A stretch of 64,000 bases of DNA from Vicia villosa (taxonomy: Eukaryota > Streptophyta > Magnoliopsida > Fabales > Fabaceae). Position numbers and translations under genes: made by a program. Below are positions 1 to 12,655 of this stretch, one piece after another. Positions within the stretch are counted from its first letter, which is position 1; each line of letters opens with the position of its first letter. Where the stretch lies: assembly GCF_029867415.1 (NCBI RefSeq), contig NC_081185.1:135181753-135245752 (forward strand), in the 5' to 3' direction. The notes under the pieces were generated by a model. The model was not told the DNA's origin, did no database searches, and saw nothing but the letters and a program-made list of their open reading frames with translations.

Positions 1-510
1 TTTGATAAGTCAATTTAATAATATTTTACAGCATCGCACGCGTACCCGCCGTTTTCGCGTATTTGGATTGAGTCAAATAAAAGGTATTAGTAAAATATTA
101 TATTTTAGTTAAAATTGAAAAACTTACAAATTAGTAGGGTATGGATAGGGTACTATACTACCCGTTCTCATATATGCAGTTTAAAAAATTCACGTAATGA
201 AGCCCATATCTGTGTGGGCATCAACGTTTGAGTCTGATCCCGTGTCCTATGAATTAAAAAATATAGCTATTGAGCCTGATCCCGTTTCCTATGGATTAAA
301 AAATATAGCTACTATAACAACCAAGTCAAAGGTGCATTTGGATTGAGGATAATAAAAGGTATTCGTAAACAACTAAATTGTGGTTAAAATGGATAAAATT
401 ATGAAATTACTAATATTAAACAAATTGAATATTGAAAAAAAAGTCATTAATAATTAAACTATAATTAATATATTTTAGGACAATTTATATTATATAAATA
501 TTTCAAAGTA
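1..510. repeat. Diverged copies of the neighbouring tandem repeat
   Basis: No gene is visible. About 90 bp around 35-120, with a TACCCGCCGTTTTCGCG core followed by ATTTGGATTGAG, recurs around 335-420 and 1225-1320. Parts of the 167-bp unit of the next feature recur in diverged form at about 150-245 and 246-300, for example the segment ending in CAACGTTTGAG. I read this as the decayed edge of the same tandem array. Confidence 0.6.
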
Positions 511-1180
511 CATATATTTAATTTATTTTTTTAACAAAAGAAAGATAATAGCATAACAAATGATAGATGCTAGTAGGGACCCGTTCCCATATCTGCAGTT
601 TAAATAATTCACATACTGAAGCCCATATTCACGTAGGCACCAACGTTTTAGGTTGTTCCCGTATCCTATAGATATTTAAATTCGTTTAATTTATTATTTT
701 AACAAAAGAAAGATAATGACATAACAAATGATAGATGCTAGTAGGGACCTGTTCCCATATCCGCAGTTTAAAAAATTCACGTAATTAAGCCCATATTCGT
801 GTAGGCACCAACATTTGAGCTTGTTCCCGTATCCTATAGATATTTAAATTCGTTTAATTTATTTTTTAACAAAAGAAAGATAATGGCATAACAAATGATA
901 GATGCTAGTAGGGACCCGTTCCCATATCCGCAGTTTAAAAAATTCACGTACTGAACCCCATATTCGCGTAGGCACCAACGTTTGAGCTTGTTCCCGTATC
1001 CTATAGATATTTTAATTCGTTTAATTTATTTTTTAACAAAAGAAAGATAACGGAATAACAAATGATAGATGCTAGCCCGTTCCCATATCCGCAGTTTAAA
1101 AAATTCACGTACTGAAGCCCATATGCGCGTAGGCACCAACGTTTGAGCTTGTTCCCATATCTTATAGATATTTAAATTCA
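511..1180. repeat. Tandem array, 167-bp unit, about four copies
   Basis: The marker ACAAATGATAGATGCTAG starts at 556, 724, 891 and 1058, giving spacings of 168, 167 and 167 bp. Each unit runs through a CCCGTTCCCATATCCGCAG segment and a GTAGGCACCAACGTTTGAG segment. Copies differ by only a few bases, so amplification is fairly recent. No open frame crosses the units convincingly. It could be a small satellite or the internal repeat of a transposon. Confidence 0.85.
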
Positions 1181-1482
1181 TGCAATCCACCAGTACAGTT
1201 GAATGGCAGCCGTCACTTTGATTCATGTGCGTTCGTACGAGTACCCGTCGTTTTTGCGCATTTGGATTGAGGATAATAAAATGTATTAATAAAAGACTAA
1301 ATTTTGGTTAAAATGGGTAAAGTTATAAAATTACTAATATTAAATCATTTATTCATATTCTATATTAATTTAAATTAGTAACTAAATCATTTAAAAAAAT
1401 AATAGTTGAAAATACTTTAACCATACAAATGAATAATTAATTGAAAATAATTTAATTAGACACTTTTCATAATCACCAAAGA

Positions 1483-1815
1483 TGTATAATACTGATATAC
1501 TTCCCGTTAATATTCAATATTTTGATCACTAATTTAATATTCCCGTTAATATTCAATATTTTTATTAGTAACTTCATGTTCCTTTATATTCAATATTTTG
1601 ATTAGTAACTTCATGTTGCCGCTAATATTAATATTTTGATCAGTAACTTCATGTTCTTGTTAATATTCAATATTTTTATCAATATTTCATGTTCCCGTTA
1701 TTAGTAAATTCATGTTTCCGTTATTACTCAATATTTTGATTAGTAACTTCATGTTCCCGTTAATATTCAATATTTTGATCAATAATTTAATATTCCCGTT
1801 AATATTCAATATTTT
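1483..1815. repeat. Tandem array, about 40-bp unit
   Basis: The phrase CCCGTTAATATTCAATATTTTG, with variants, is followed by a short AT-rich link containing AGTAACTTCATG and recurs about eight times with unit lengths near 40 bp. Copies are imperfect. The array is purely AT-rich and has no coding potential. Confidence 0.8.
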
Positions 1816-2457
1816 TCCATATATAAAAATATTTAAATCGATCGTATAATTATTCCTATATATAAATAATTTTGTTTGGAATTATCTATAAAAATATTTA
1901 AATCAATAGTAAACTAATTCTTGTTATTATTCAATATTTAATTAAATGTGTTAATATCAGTACCATATACATGTATCATATAAGTACCCGTTTGTATTGG
2001 TATAAATATATGTCATTCTTATAAAAATGTCATTCAATTGATAATACTAAATCATGTTTGATGTTATGTTTCTTCATTGGTCTAACCTATGTTGAGGTCT
2101 AAAATCAAATATGCTACCTTCATGTCATGAAAAATGAAAAATCAAGTTAGACATTAGGACAAAAACATCAAGTTAAATATGGGTTTATAGGCATATTTAT
2201 AATATTAAAAATATTATTGTAACACCTTTTTAATATTTAAAATTGTAGGTTTATACGGTTTTATATATAGTAATATTTTTCGTTTTATTATAATTTTTTT
2301 CTTTTTTACCAAATCAATGATTAGGACTGTTCCATAATTTAAATATTTAAATTAAATTGTAAAATTGAGTTAAACTATTTTTAAATAATCAAATTTATAA
2401 AATTGAGTTAAACTATCTTTAAATAATCAAATTTAATTAATTGAATCACAAATTGAT
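1816..2457. other. AT-rich intergenic DNA, nothing recognised
   Basis: Both strands have dense stop codons and no transposon termini or domain signature. A short direct repeat, AAATTGAGTTAAACTAT, occurs twice near 2360-2420. Confidence 0.6.
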
Positions 2458-2635
2458 TAAGAGTAATGCTATTTAGTACGAAAGAATTTGAAGAAGAAAT
2501 GCAAGAATGAATATGTGTCACTATTTTAGTGGGAAATTTTAAATTAATTTTAAATTTAACTTCTTTTTTAATAGGGATCATGGGGTTGTGGTGATAATGG
2601 ATGGTTGAGATTTAAATATAATGTAAATATTATTA
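2458..2635 (+). mobile_element. MITE-like dispersed repeat (copy 1)
   Basis: About 170 bp here, from GAGTAATGCTATTTAGTA to the GTGATAATGGATGGTTGAG part, is the reverse complement of 53643-53815. Both copies hold the segment GAAATGCAAGAAT near one end and its complement near the other. No transposase is present. A short non-autonomous DNA transposon is the simplest reading; I could not fix the termini. Confidence 0.6.
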
Positions 2636-2984
2636 AATAAAAAAATTAAAGACTATTTTAAAGTAAAATTAACTTTCATTTAAAAGTAAAAAGTAGAAAA
2701 AAGAAAACAAATTAGATTATTTAATCTACCTGAATATATGTAGAAACTAACATAAAGATGATTATTTGTTAACAAAATTGTAAAGTAACACTAATTTTTA
2801 AAATTTATTTTAAAACTTCAAATATAAAAATTTGACTCGTTTCTAATATTTGGCTCATTTTAATAGTCTTAAAAGTAAAATAAGAGATATTGGAGAACAA
2901 AAATAAGAGACAAAAATAATATCGTTTATACAAATATTTGAAATAATGATATATATTTTCCCGTATGTTGACATCATTTATAAG
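2636..2984. other. AT-rich spacer, nothing recognised
   Basis: Short stop-ridden frames only; no repeat, RNA gene or promoter signature was seen. Confidence 0.6.
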
Positions 2985-3623
2985 TAGGGGTGGGAATAGG
3001 CTAGGCCGAGCTAGGCTTTGCCAAGCCTGAGCCTGGCCTGCTAAAAAATTCAAAGCCTAAGTCTGGCCTGTAGTCTATTATAGGCTTATTTTTTTGGCCT
3101 GAGCCTGGCCTTTTTGAAGGCCTGATTGGCCTATTAGCCTAGTTAAAAGCCTATTTCATTTAAACATTTGTAAATAAGTCATTCAACTCAACTTTATATA
3201 GATTAACAAATTAAAAAGATCAGTGAGATTAAATGTTTGTTTGCATTGACTTATTTGAGTTTACCTAATAGTATAAATTTTGTGATACTATTTGTTTGAA
3301 AAAACGTATGGAAGTAACTTATGACATTGTTCATAAGATTTTTTTTCATTTTATTTTCATAATTTCTTTAAGATAACTAATATTTATTTTTATATTTTAA
3401 TTCAAAATATAAAATACAATATAATAATAATAATAATAAAATTATTCAAATTTATTTAAATAGGTCGGCCTTATAGGCTTAAAAGGCTTTTTATATGGCT
3501 TGTGGCCTAGCCTTTTTAGCTAAATAGGCTTATAAAAAAGCCTAGGCCTTTTCTATTTATATAAAAAGCCTGGCCTAGGCCTATGTAGGCCCCTGTTAGT
3601 CGGCTGGTCTATTCCCACCCCTA
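2985..3623. mobile_element. hAT-type MITE with AGGCC-rich core
   Basis: Termini are TAGGGGTGGGAATAG at the left and CTATTCCCACCCCTA at the right, a perfect inverted pair. It is flanked by a perfect 8-bp target duplication TTTATAAG at 2977-2984 and 3624-3631. An 8-bp duplication and a YARNG-type terminus are known marks of hAT elements. The arms next to the termini are filled with AGGCCT, TAGGCC and GCCTGG words on both sides, making them self-complementary; the centre is AT-rich. No coding capacity. Related ends occur at 12656, 35056 and, less exactly, 43555. Confidence 0.9.
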
Positions 3624-4519
3624 TTTATAAGTAATCTGTAACGTTATTTATTTTTAAAATAAGTATTGAGAATAGGCATTGAAAATTGATAATTGTGAAA
3701 AATAAAAATTAGTTCCATGTATTATTATTCTTAAAAAAGATTGTATCTTAAATGGAAACCATAAATATTACAATATAGAATTAGAAAGATTTATCACTTA
3801 AAGTCAAATAATCATTGAGAAATTTGAAAGGTAGTGCAATTAAAACCAAATAATATATAATTTATTCGTATCCTTAATGACAAAATATTTATACAAAATA
3901 GTACTGGTTACGAAGAATGAAAAGTTAAATCCCCTTCACATAATAAGTATTAAATTCATACATTTAAGTATTAAAATCATACATTTAATCATCTTAAATA
4001 AGAAATAATCAAAGGACATAATTATTAAGTATCAATAATTATTACTTATTGTTTTAAGTTGAAATTAAACTCACAACGAAAAATTAAAAACATAAATGTC
4101 AATAATTTAATCATGTACAAATAAAATCATGTGTTGTTATATTGACTTTTGAATTTCTTTGTATTATTAAGTTTTTTTAAAAAATATTTTCATATTATTT
4201 TACTTCTCTCAATCGCACATGTTATTATATTAATATTATTATGAATAAAATTATGCTAATTCTACAATATATGACAGTATAAGACTAATTTTAATATTAA
4301 TAAAATTTTCATTTAAAATTTCGTGGTATTATATTAATAAAATTATGAATATTTTAATTTTTATGAGAAATAAAATATAAAGTTATATATAACAGAATAA
4401 TATTAGTAGAAAATATATTAATATGATAATATAATTGTTATATGTAACATTAATAAAATAATTTAATATATTATAATTATAAAATAAATATTAATATTAT
4501 AAAATTCGATTTGAAATAC
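3624..4519. other. AT-rich DNA, possibly the body of a Helitron
   Basis: No gene is visible. The stretch leads into a Helitron-like 3' terminus at 4547, so it may be the body of a non-autonomous Helitron, but no 5' TC terminus could be assigned. Confidence 0.35.
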
Positions 4520-4547
4520 CAGTGTATCGCACGGGCCAATGATCTAG
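4520..4547 (+). mobile_element. Candidate Helitron 3' terminus
   Basis: The sequence has a GC-rich word GTATCGCACGGG a few bases before a terminal CTAG, followed by T. Plant Helitrons end in CTRR with a short hairpin about 10 bases before it and insert between A and T. The hairpin here is weak, so this is a pattern call only. Confidence 0.35.
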
Positions 4548-6590
4548 TAATTTTCAATCATCATATTATGTAATATACAAACACAATATATACATATATT
4601 TGGAATGATTTAAGGCCTATTAATATTTTCATAATATTTGTTTTAAGGTGTTGCTTTTAAAAAGAAATAAAATAGAAAATATTTTCTAACTTTATAGGAA
4701 ATAATTTAAAATCATCAATTATGTGAACAAACGTGAGTTATAACATGTAGTACATTAATTACAATTAATTAAATTTAACGATTAAAATAGAAAATTAATA
4801 GAAGAAAATTATGTATCTTCGATATTTTTATCTTTTTATCACATTATTAATATTTATTATTATAATATAGTGTTATTTTTAATTGGTTGATAAAAAATAT
4901 ATGAACCAATTTATTTTAAGTTTTCTTTGGCACATAAGGTTTACGTCTTCTTTGCCCATACATTTCATATCGCTAAAAGATAAAGTACATAAAATCTTCT
5001 ATGTCTATATAAGAGTAAAAATTAGAAATAAATGGTATGATTAATAAAAAAAAAATCATACAATATTTATGCAATAAGAATTATGAAGAAAAAAATTAGA
5101 TACAAATATAAAAGAAATAACTAATCAAATATAAATATATAATTGCAATTAATGGTAGTATATTTTTGACAATCATTGTTTTAATTACTACTAATATATA
5201 ATGTTTTGAAAAGACATTGATATAAAAAAATTAGTAATTTTTTTAATACACTTATATAAAATATTATACTAATTTATACTAATTTTATAAATAAAAACTA
5301 ATTTTACAATAAAACTAATAACTTTTTTTTATTTAAAATCTAAACTCTTCAAACTAATCTCAAATAAAGACATTAAAGGGATATTACTTTTCATTATATT
5401 AATACTGTAACTTTTTATATTGTTGAAGGATATATTTTCAATCAATTAAAAGGATATATTGTTGAAGTAATTGATTCAACTAATGACATGAATATTTTTC
5501 TGTTTTTGTTTTTTCACAGTATCAGTAAAATATTTTCACCCATAATACTCAGCTCTAATTATAATTAGAGAAGTTAAATAATTATTATTCAAGTTAAATT
5601 AAAATAATAAAATAATTTCTAATATTAAATATAATTATTATAATTAGTTTTTATTGTATTGTAATTAATCCATTATAGTTAGAGAAGTTGAATAAATATT
5701 TTGTGTAATGTTTTATCCAATTTTCTCCTCTTTTTTTAAATACTACTCACAATTTGTTAATAGTTGCAGATAAAGAGTTTTGTTAATAGTTGTGGATAAA
5801 GAGGCACTAAACCTGTTTAATTTGCGGATTTATGCGTAACAATTAAACAAAGCGCGCAGATTAGCCAGCATACTCAACTCTAAATTATAACGTGGATTTA
5901 TTTAAATTTATCACCAATATATTTAGAGAATTCATATCATTAGTAGTCAAGTAATATTTAAATAATAAAATAATTTATAAAATTAATCTTTATTAGTTAT
6001 GTATATTTATTTCTATTCATATTACGAATAAAATGTAATTGACATTAAAATATAATCATGATTTATTATAGCTCATTAAATATTTATATAAATTTTAAAA
6101 ATTTATATTTAATTATTAATTAATAATTTTTTGTTACGTATTTATTTCTATTCATATCACAAATCACAAATAAAATAACAATAAACTAAAAATAGTTATG
6201 CTAACTATCAAGAATAGTTATTTATCCAAGATTTCTAATATATAAAATTATTCAAATTTAAAATATTTCATATATAGATTTCTCCGAAATAGCATTTCAT
6301 TATATATACTTATAATTTTTATTATAAGACATAAAATATTATATTTGTATAATATATTCATGTAAATGTCATAAATATACATTCAATACTATTTATTTTC
6401 ATTATTTATATCACCTACTTATATCATAAATAAACATTCAATCCTATTTATAGTGAAATCTCAATATATATAATAATCAATTTAGATCAAAATTGGGTCA
6501 TCAAAGGATAAATAGAAACTAAAAATAAATTTATAATGATTGTTTATTAATCCTGGTAACAATTTCTATATTTGTAACTCAAAATCAACA
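4548..6590. other. AT-rich intergenic DNA, nothing recognised
   Basis: Two kilobases of very AT-rich sequence without an open frame of useful length, without clear terminal repeats and without domain similarity. Only a local doublet was seen: the phrase GTTAATAGTTG followed by a GATAAAGAG segment occurs twice near 5755-5805. Confidence 0.6.
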
Positions 6591-7165
6591 TCTGTGTGAA
6601 TATCTGTGTGAATGTTTGTAGATGAAGTTTTGAATGTCTTGTTATCCTGGAAAAGAAAAATAGGAACAATAATTAGAACAAAGACATTCCATGTATAAAG
6701 GAGTGGTTTAAAGAATTAAAATAAAGCACAATTATTAATCATTTCACAGGTGATAAAATGTTATTATAATTACTCTTTTGGTATGTAACTAAATCTAAAT
6801 GACATTTCAATGGCACGTGTTTCATTGTGGATCAGAATTCTCCCGTGTTTCATTGTGTTCAATGCTGCCCAAATAACAGTGAGGCCAATATACATACACA
6901 ATAATAGCCAAAGTGCTATAACACTTCTATAGTTGCAACAACAGATTGTACCAAATCATATATCACGAAACAATAGCAGTCTGTTAAAATTCCACTACAT
7001 TGAAGTCGCTAGCCGATAAAACTGCGTCAAACATAAACTAAACAACCTAACATCTCAAAACATAAAAATGACTCTTAATGTAAAACATTGCACCTGTTAA
7101 TAAAAATGGTTACTCGATTAAGTAAAACGAAATAAATACGAATAACAGAAGAAAAACATATATAC

Positions 7166-7246
7166 CCAATTCGGTAAGAACACAGTCCCTTCGTCGAGAG
7201 CCTGAACTTCATCTTCCAGTTTGGATACCAACTTTTCTATGTCATC
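7166..7246 (-). pseudogene. Isolated candidate exon, coiled-coil-like
   Basis: Read on the minus strand, an 81-bp segment has an AG acceptor before it and a GT donor after it. It is exactly 27 codons with no stop, beginning DDIEKLVSKLEDEVQALDEG and ending in FLPNW. The heptad-like spacing of hydrophobic residues suggests a short coiled coil. I do not recognise the family. The context is a second exon-like fragment 170 bp upstream on the same strand (7417-7505), so this may be part of a captured or decayed gene. It could also be chance in a window with few GC-richer patches. Confidence 0.3.
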
Positions 7247-7416
7247 CTATATATAGCTCAACAAAATTTATTCAATCAGTACACCATAATCGTAACAAAA
7301 GGATCAAGATTTACAATATGGAGTAGAAGGGGATGGATTAAGAAACTATCTTAAAACTATTAGCAGCAGTGTAAAAGAAAATGGGCAACATGAAATGTAA
7401 GCATTATTAACGATAC

Positions 7417-7505
7417 CTGTTAATGCCTCTGTATCAACAGCAGTGCCCGCTCCACAACAACTTGTCTTATACAGGATGAAATAAAATTTCAACAGCACAT
7501 TTTTT
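7417..7505 (-). pseudogene. Proteasome beta-2 (PBB-type) exon remnant
   Basis: On the minus strand, an 89-bp segment lies between a CTGCAG acceptor and a GTATCG donor. It encodes YKTSCCGAGTAVDTEALT. This closely resembles the conserved CCGAGTAADTEAVT segment of plant 20S proteasome subunit beta type-7 (beta-2, trypsin-like activity), where C-C-G-A-G-T-A and D-T-E-A are strongly conserved. The residues before it do not match the family well, and neither the catalytic N-terminal threonine exon nor the downstream exons could be found nearby. I infer a gene fragment, either decayed in place or carried by a transposon, not a working subunit. Confidence 0.45.
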
Positions 7506-8200
7506 CTGCAGTTGATGCTTCCATATCTTCCATTTGAAATAAAAAAAGTTGACAAATTACAAAAGAAAAGCTAAGAAAAATCGAAATAAAAAAACAAAAA
7601 CAAACAAACGAAGAGATTGAATTGTCATACCATCCTTGCAACAAATTGAAAAACATCGAAATTGCATAAAGAATCGTAATGAGGTTTGCAGAAAATTGAA
7701 AAAGTCACACATCAACCATATCGAACCCGAGACCACCAAACTCGCCACCGAAAACGCAGCATAATTGATCTACCACCGGAAAATCGCACCCCTCTGTAAA
7801 ACCGATGAAAACGTCAGATCCGCTGTAACGTCGGAAACCCCAAATTCGTCGTCGTATCAGATATTTTGGTTGGTACCCTGTTTCTCCTTTTTGATATCGC
7901 AGATTCTCCTTTTGAAACGATTTTGAAACTATTACTTCAATTGCATAAATATAGGGAAGATTGGAAGTGAAAAAGGGAAAACAATAAATCACAATGATTT
8001 GGGTGGAAGCGGTTTGGAACGTGGATAGGCAGAGAGAGTAAAGAATGTGTAACTGCAAGATCATGAGAGTTTGAGAAGTTGAATGCAGAGAAGTTCAATG
8101 ATCAAGGAAGAAATGATCAAAAGGCAAAAATTGGAAGAAATGATGTGGATTATTGTGGGAAGAGATGCTGATGTGGCATAGCTTAGAGATGAGCAAATAG
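7506..8200 (-). other. Possible 5' part of a decayed minus-strand gene
   Basis: Base composition rises above the surroundings around 7680-7870. A minus-strand frame running 8064-7705 is open for 119 codons and contains CDFPVVDQLCCVFGGEFGG. It resembles no family I know. It precedes the two exon-like fragments at 7505-7166 on the same strand, so it may be leader or first-exon sequence of the same broken gene. No clear TATA box or start was identified. Confidence 0.25.
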
Positions 8201-8415
8201 TAGACTTTTCTTATATGATAGATACTCCATGTTCTACCTCTACCTCTCTTTCATCATCAAATAATAATAATATGAATTAATTAATGATATTTCTTCCAAT
8301 AAATAGCTAATAATAATAATCATACTATAATATTCAGCATGAAATCAATCCAATTTTTTTAAATTTCTCCACTCCATGTTCTACCACTATTTCTTTTTAT
8401 TATTAATAGAAATAA

Positions 8416-9135
8416 GGCTTAAAGCTTAAATACATTTTTTTTTTATATTACACGTATTTCTAAGATATGTGACACATATTTATTATTTATTTAACTTTAT
8501 GTACACAAAACTATAGTAGTGAAAAATAAATGGAGGGTAAGAAATGGAGTGGATTCTTACTCGTTCTGAACACAGGTATTCAATCTGAAAGGAGATTTAA
8601 CTACAAGGCTGTGAAGAGGCTTCCCTTAGTTGAGTAGTTCCATGTTTGCAATGGCTGACAACACATTTACAAGTTACAACGGTTATGGAGTCATAGTTGA
8701 AATGAGGTTTTTTGTCTCATTAAACATGAAATTTCCTAAGACCTTTTGAAAATGGTCACATCTCATGGAACAATTTAATTGCTTTCTCATCATTTCCATG
8801 ATTATCATGTTGTTCGTGAAGATGACGTTGTTAATGAAGTTGATGTTGTTGTGTGGTTGAAGAAGAATGGTAAAGTAGTGTTGTTATTATGTCCCACATT
8901 GTTGTTGAACATCTCTTTAGAATGGAACCTGGAAATGCTAGATATTTTATATCATTGCGAGGACTAACAATCATCACTGCCACTATGAACAATCGTCACT
9001 GCAACTATGAAAATTTGGAGGGGGACTAACAAAATTTTGACCAAGTTAAAGTTTAGGGACCATAAACCGCTTTTAGAATAAGGGACTAAAAATTGAAAAA
9101 CTTAAAAATAGGAAAATCAAAAGTATATTTAAGTC
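8416..9135. mobile_element. Mutator-type non-autonomous element, 720 bp
   Basis: It is flanked by a perfect 9-bp target duplication TAGAAATAA at 8407-8415 and 9136-9144. The left end begins GGCTTAAAGCTTAAATACA and the right end finishes with TATATTTAAGTC, imperfect inverted repeats. The right subterminal part carries GGGACTAAAAA and GGGGACTAACA words typical of legume MITEs of this type. A 9-bp duplication points to Mutator-like transposition. Internal frames are short; the 62-codon frame at 8779-8967 has no recognisable domain. Confidence 0.85.
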
Positions 9136-9406
9136 TAGAAATAATAAATAATTTTATTTTAATTTAAAGTATTAATAAATAATTAAATATGACACATATA
9201 TCTAAATAAGACACTTATTAATAATAAATAATTCACTTATTAATTTGATTTTAAAAAATTAAATATGACATATATATCTAATTAATTAACTAAATAATAT
9301 TATAACTTCTCCATTATGTTTTTTTTTTTTTTTTGACAGAACTTCTCCATTATGTTAGAAACCACCCTCCAACCAATTCCGAGAATCCACTCTCTCTAAC
9401 CAATCC

Positions 9407-10094
<688 letters not shown>

Positions 10095-10830
10095 CTCATT
10101 GGGAACGTGGGGTAGGCATTGTTTATTTAATAAAATAATTGAAAATGGGAGTTATCATTTTTTTAAGAGCGTTGCTATTTAGTGCAACAAAATATTTTAC
10201 GAAAACATAACGACATTGTACCTAAACTAAATATGCTCATAAAAATTGATAACTTTATCTAAAGTATTGTTTTAATATTATAATTTATTTTTAAAAAAAA
10301 AATAGACAAATAACCACTCTACTTGCATGGCCTACTACTGTGTTGCTTTACCGCATGTCTACAAAACCATTCTTTAGACAGAAACAGTCTAGAATGAAAT
10401 TATAAGAGATGAGAAAATTGATTGAATTCAGGTTTTATAATGTAGCCACTTTTTTTAGAAAGAGATCAATATTATTCGTGAAAATTCCCTTTTTTTAATC
10501 ATTTCCCTTTTTTTAATGCTAACAGTTGTTTAATTAATTAATTTAATGGGTTTGGATCCTCTCCTTCGATATTTTCTCTACAACCCTCTCCTTTACATTA
10601 TGTCTCTATTTCTCTCTATCATTTTCTCCCTCTTATTTTATTTATCATTTTTTTAATTCTCTCTATACAATTACATGTGTTTTTGTTGAAGGAGACGGAT
10701 GGATGGAATGAGAGGATCCATTGTACATTGGGAACGTGGGGTGGGCTATTTTTTAATTATTTATTTAATAAAATAATTGATAATGGGAATTATCATTTTT
10801 TTAATGCTAATAATTTTTTAATTAATTAAC
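10095..10830. repeat. Duplicated segment flanking inserted MITE-like sequences
   Basis: About 70 bp around CATTGGGAACGTGGGGT with the following ATTTAATAAAATAATTGA occurs at 10097-10165 and again at 10727-10800. The TTAATGCTAA segment after the second copy also recurs at 10513. Between them lies 10554-10719, bounded by inverted GGATCCTCTC and GAGAGGATCC, a likely small MITE with no detected target duplication. Another MITE-like start, GTTGCTATTTAGTGC, is at 10171. Confidence 0.5.
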
Positions 10831-10983
10831 TTAATATTATTTATAATTAGCAATATTTATTTGAATGTAAATATTTGTCATCATGTGAAGCAACTTGGTG
10901 AATATTTAGTTTGGACATTAACTATAGAGAATCTTCTGTTGAACGACTACCTTTTCATTTATAAATCAACCATATATTATTTA

Positions 10984-11410
10984 CGATGATGTTGCTCCAA
11001 TTAACAGAGTTATCAATAAGCCAGATATAGAAAATATCAAATTTTTGGCATGGATAGAAGCAAATAAAAAATACGAGGAAGGAAGAAATTGTACATACAA
11101 TTAATTTCCTATGAAATTTGTTCGGAAAGATTCTGAAAAACAATGGTCTCCCCGTAAAAAAGGTTTCACAGTTGGTAGAGCTCATTTTGCACCACCTGGA
11201 TCGGGTGAGAGATATTATTTGAGAACTTTGATTAATTATATCAAAGGTTCTCAAACTTACAACGAAATCAAGACGGTAAACAACGTCTTATATCATACAT
11301 ATAAAGACGCATGTTTTGCTATGGGTTTGCTATATGATGATAAAGAATACATAGATGCGATTATAGAGTCCATTAATTGGGGTACATGTACTTTTTTGCG
11401 AAAAATTATT
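10984..11410 (+). pseudogene. Helitron helicase fragment (upstream segment)
   Basis: Translation gives the segment FLAWIEANKKY, a stop, then KFVRKDSEKQW, GFTVGRAHFAPPGSGERYYL, LINYIKGSQTYNEIKTVN and FAMGLLYDDKEYIDAI. These match, in order, the region of plant Helitron Rep/helicase proteins just upstream of the Pif1-type helicase domain. A stop codon at about 11103 interrupts it, and it breaks off at about 11410, soon before the hAT insertion at 11487. Neither the endonuclease part nor the helicase Walker motifs follow. It is a truncated relic on the plus strand. Confidence 0.8.
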
Positions 11411-11676
11411 TGCAACATATTATGGACTGGCCCAATTGCTCCCATTGGCCCAATCCTCCCATGGCCTAACATATATTGGCCCAACGCAGGGGTGGCCTTG
11501 AGCATGGGCTCGCGGGGCAGGAGCCCAGGGCACCAAATTTTTTTCTTACCCCTATATATATTAAAAGAGAATTTTCTATTACAAAAATACTTGTTAAAAA
11601 TATTTTTTTTTTTAAAAATTCTCATAAATAAAATATAGAGTAGAATAAAATCAATTAATTTCTCTAAAATAAAATT

Positions 11677-11679
<3 letters not shown>

Positions 11680-11740
<61 letters not shown>
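11680..11740. repeat. (TA)n microsatellite inside the hAT element
   Basis: About 30 TA units, located between the left terminus and the transposase remnant. Confidence 0.97.
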
Positions 11741-11743
<3 letters not shown>

Positions 11744-12655
11744 ATTTTAGCAACTAAAGAATTTAATTGAGACACTAAAATTAAAACAATGATATAGAAA
11801 ATATTTTATATATTGATCCCAAATATAAGAGTGAATCAATACTTCAACTAGATGAACAAGATAATGATCCCTAAAATAAGAGTGAAATTAAATCTTTAGA
11901 AACTCATGAAATTGAAAACTTTGAATTTTTAGTAGCTATGATTATTTGGTTTGAATTGTTAACTGTTGTTAATGAAATTAGCAAAAGTTTGCAAAATAAA
12001 AAAGACATGTATATTGATGTGGCTATTTGATCAAGTATTTGAAAAAATATAGAGAAACTGGATTTGTAAATGCTAAGACTAGTGCTGAAAAGATTGAGAA
12101 TGAAATAGAGACTGAATGTGTGTTTATTCAAAAACGTCTAATTAGTAGAAAACAACACTATGATGAAAATCCATCTCAACCCACACAATTGAATCTTGGG
12201 TCTACTGAAGAGTCTTATCGAAATCATTATTTCTTATATATTGTATATCAAACAATTGGCTCACTTGATAGAAGATTTGAGCAGTATAATACATATTGAA
12301 ATATTTTTAGATTCTTGTTTAGTATTGAAAGGCTTAGATCATTATTTGATATGAACTTGAAAGCATGTTGTAAACATCTTGAAACTTATTTAAAACATGA
12401 CGATTCTCTGGATCTTGATGGTGAAATTTTGTTTGAAGAATTGAAAGTTATTAGAGAAGTCTTAACAGTTGAATCAAAATCAAGCTATATGATATTGAGT
12501 TCTTTAAATACTTTTAATTGTTTTCTTAATGCACGCATAGATTATAGAATAATATTGACTATTTATATCAGTGTTGCATCTGTTGAAAAAAAATTTCTAA
12601 ATTAAAATTATTAAAATCTATTTGAGGTCTACTATGTCACAAGATAGATTAAAAT

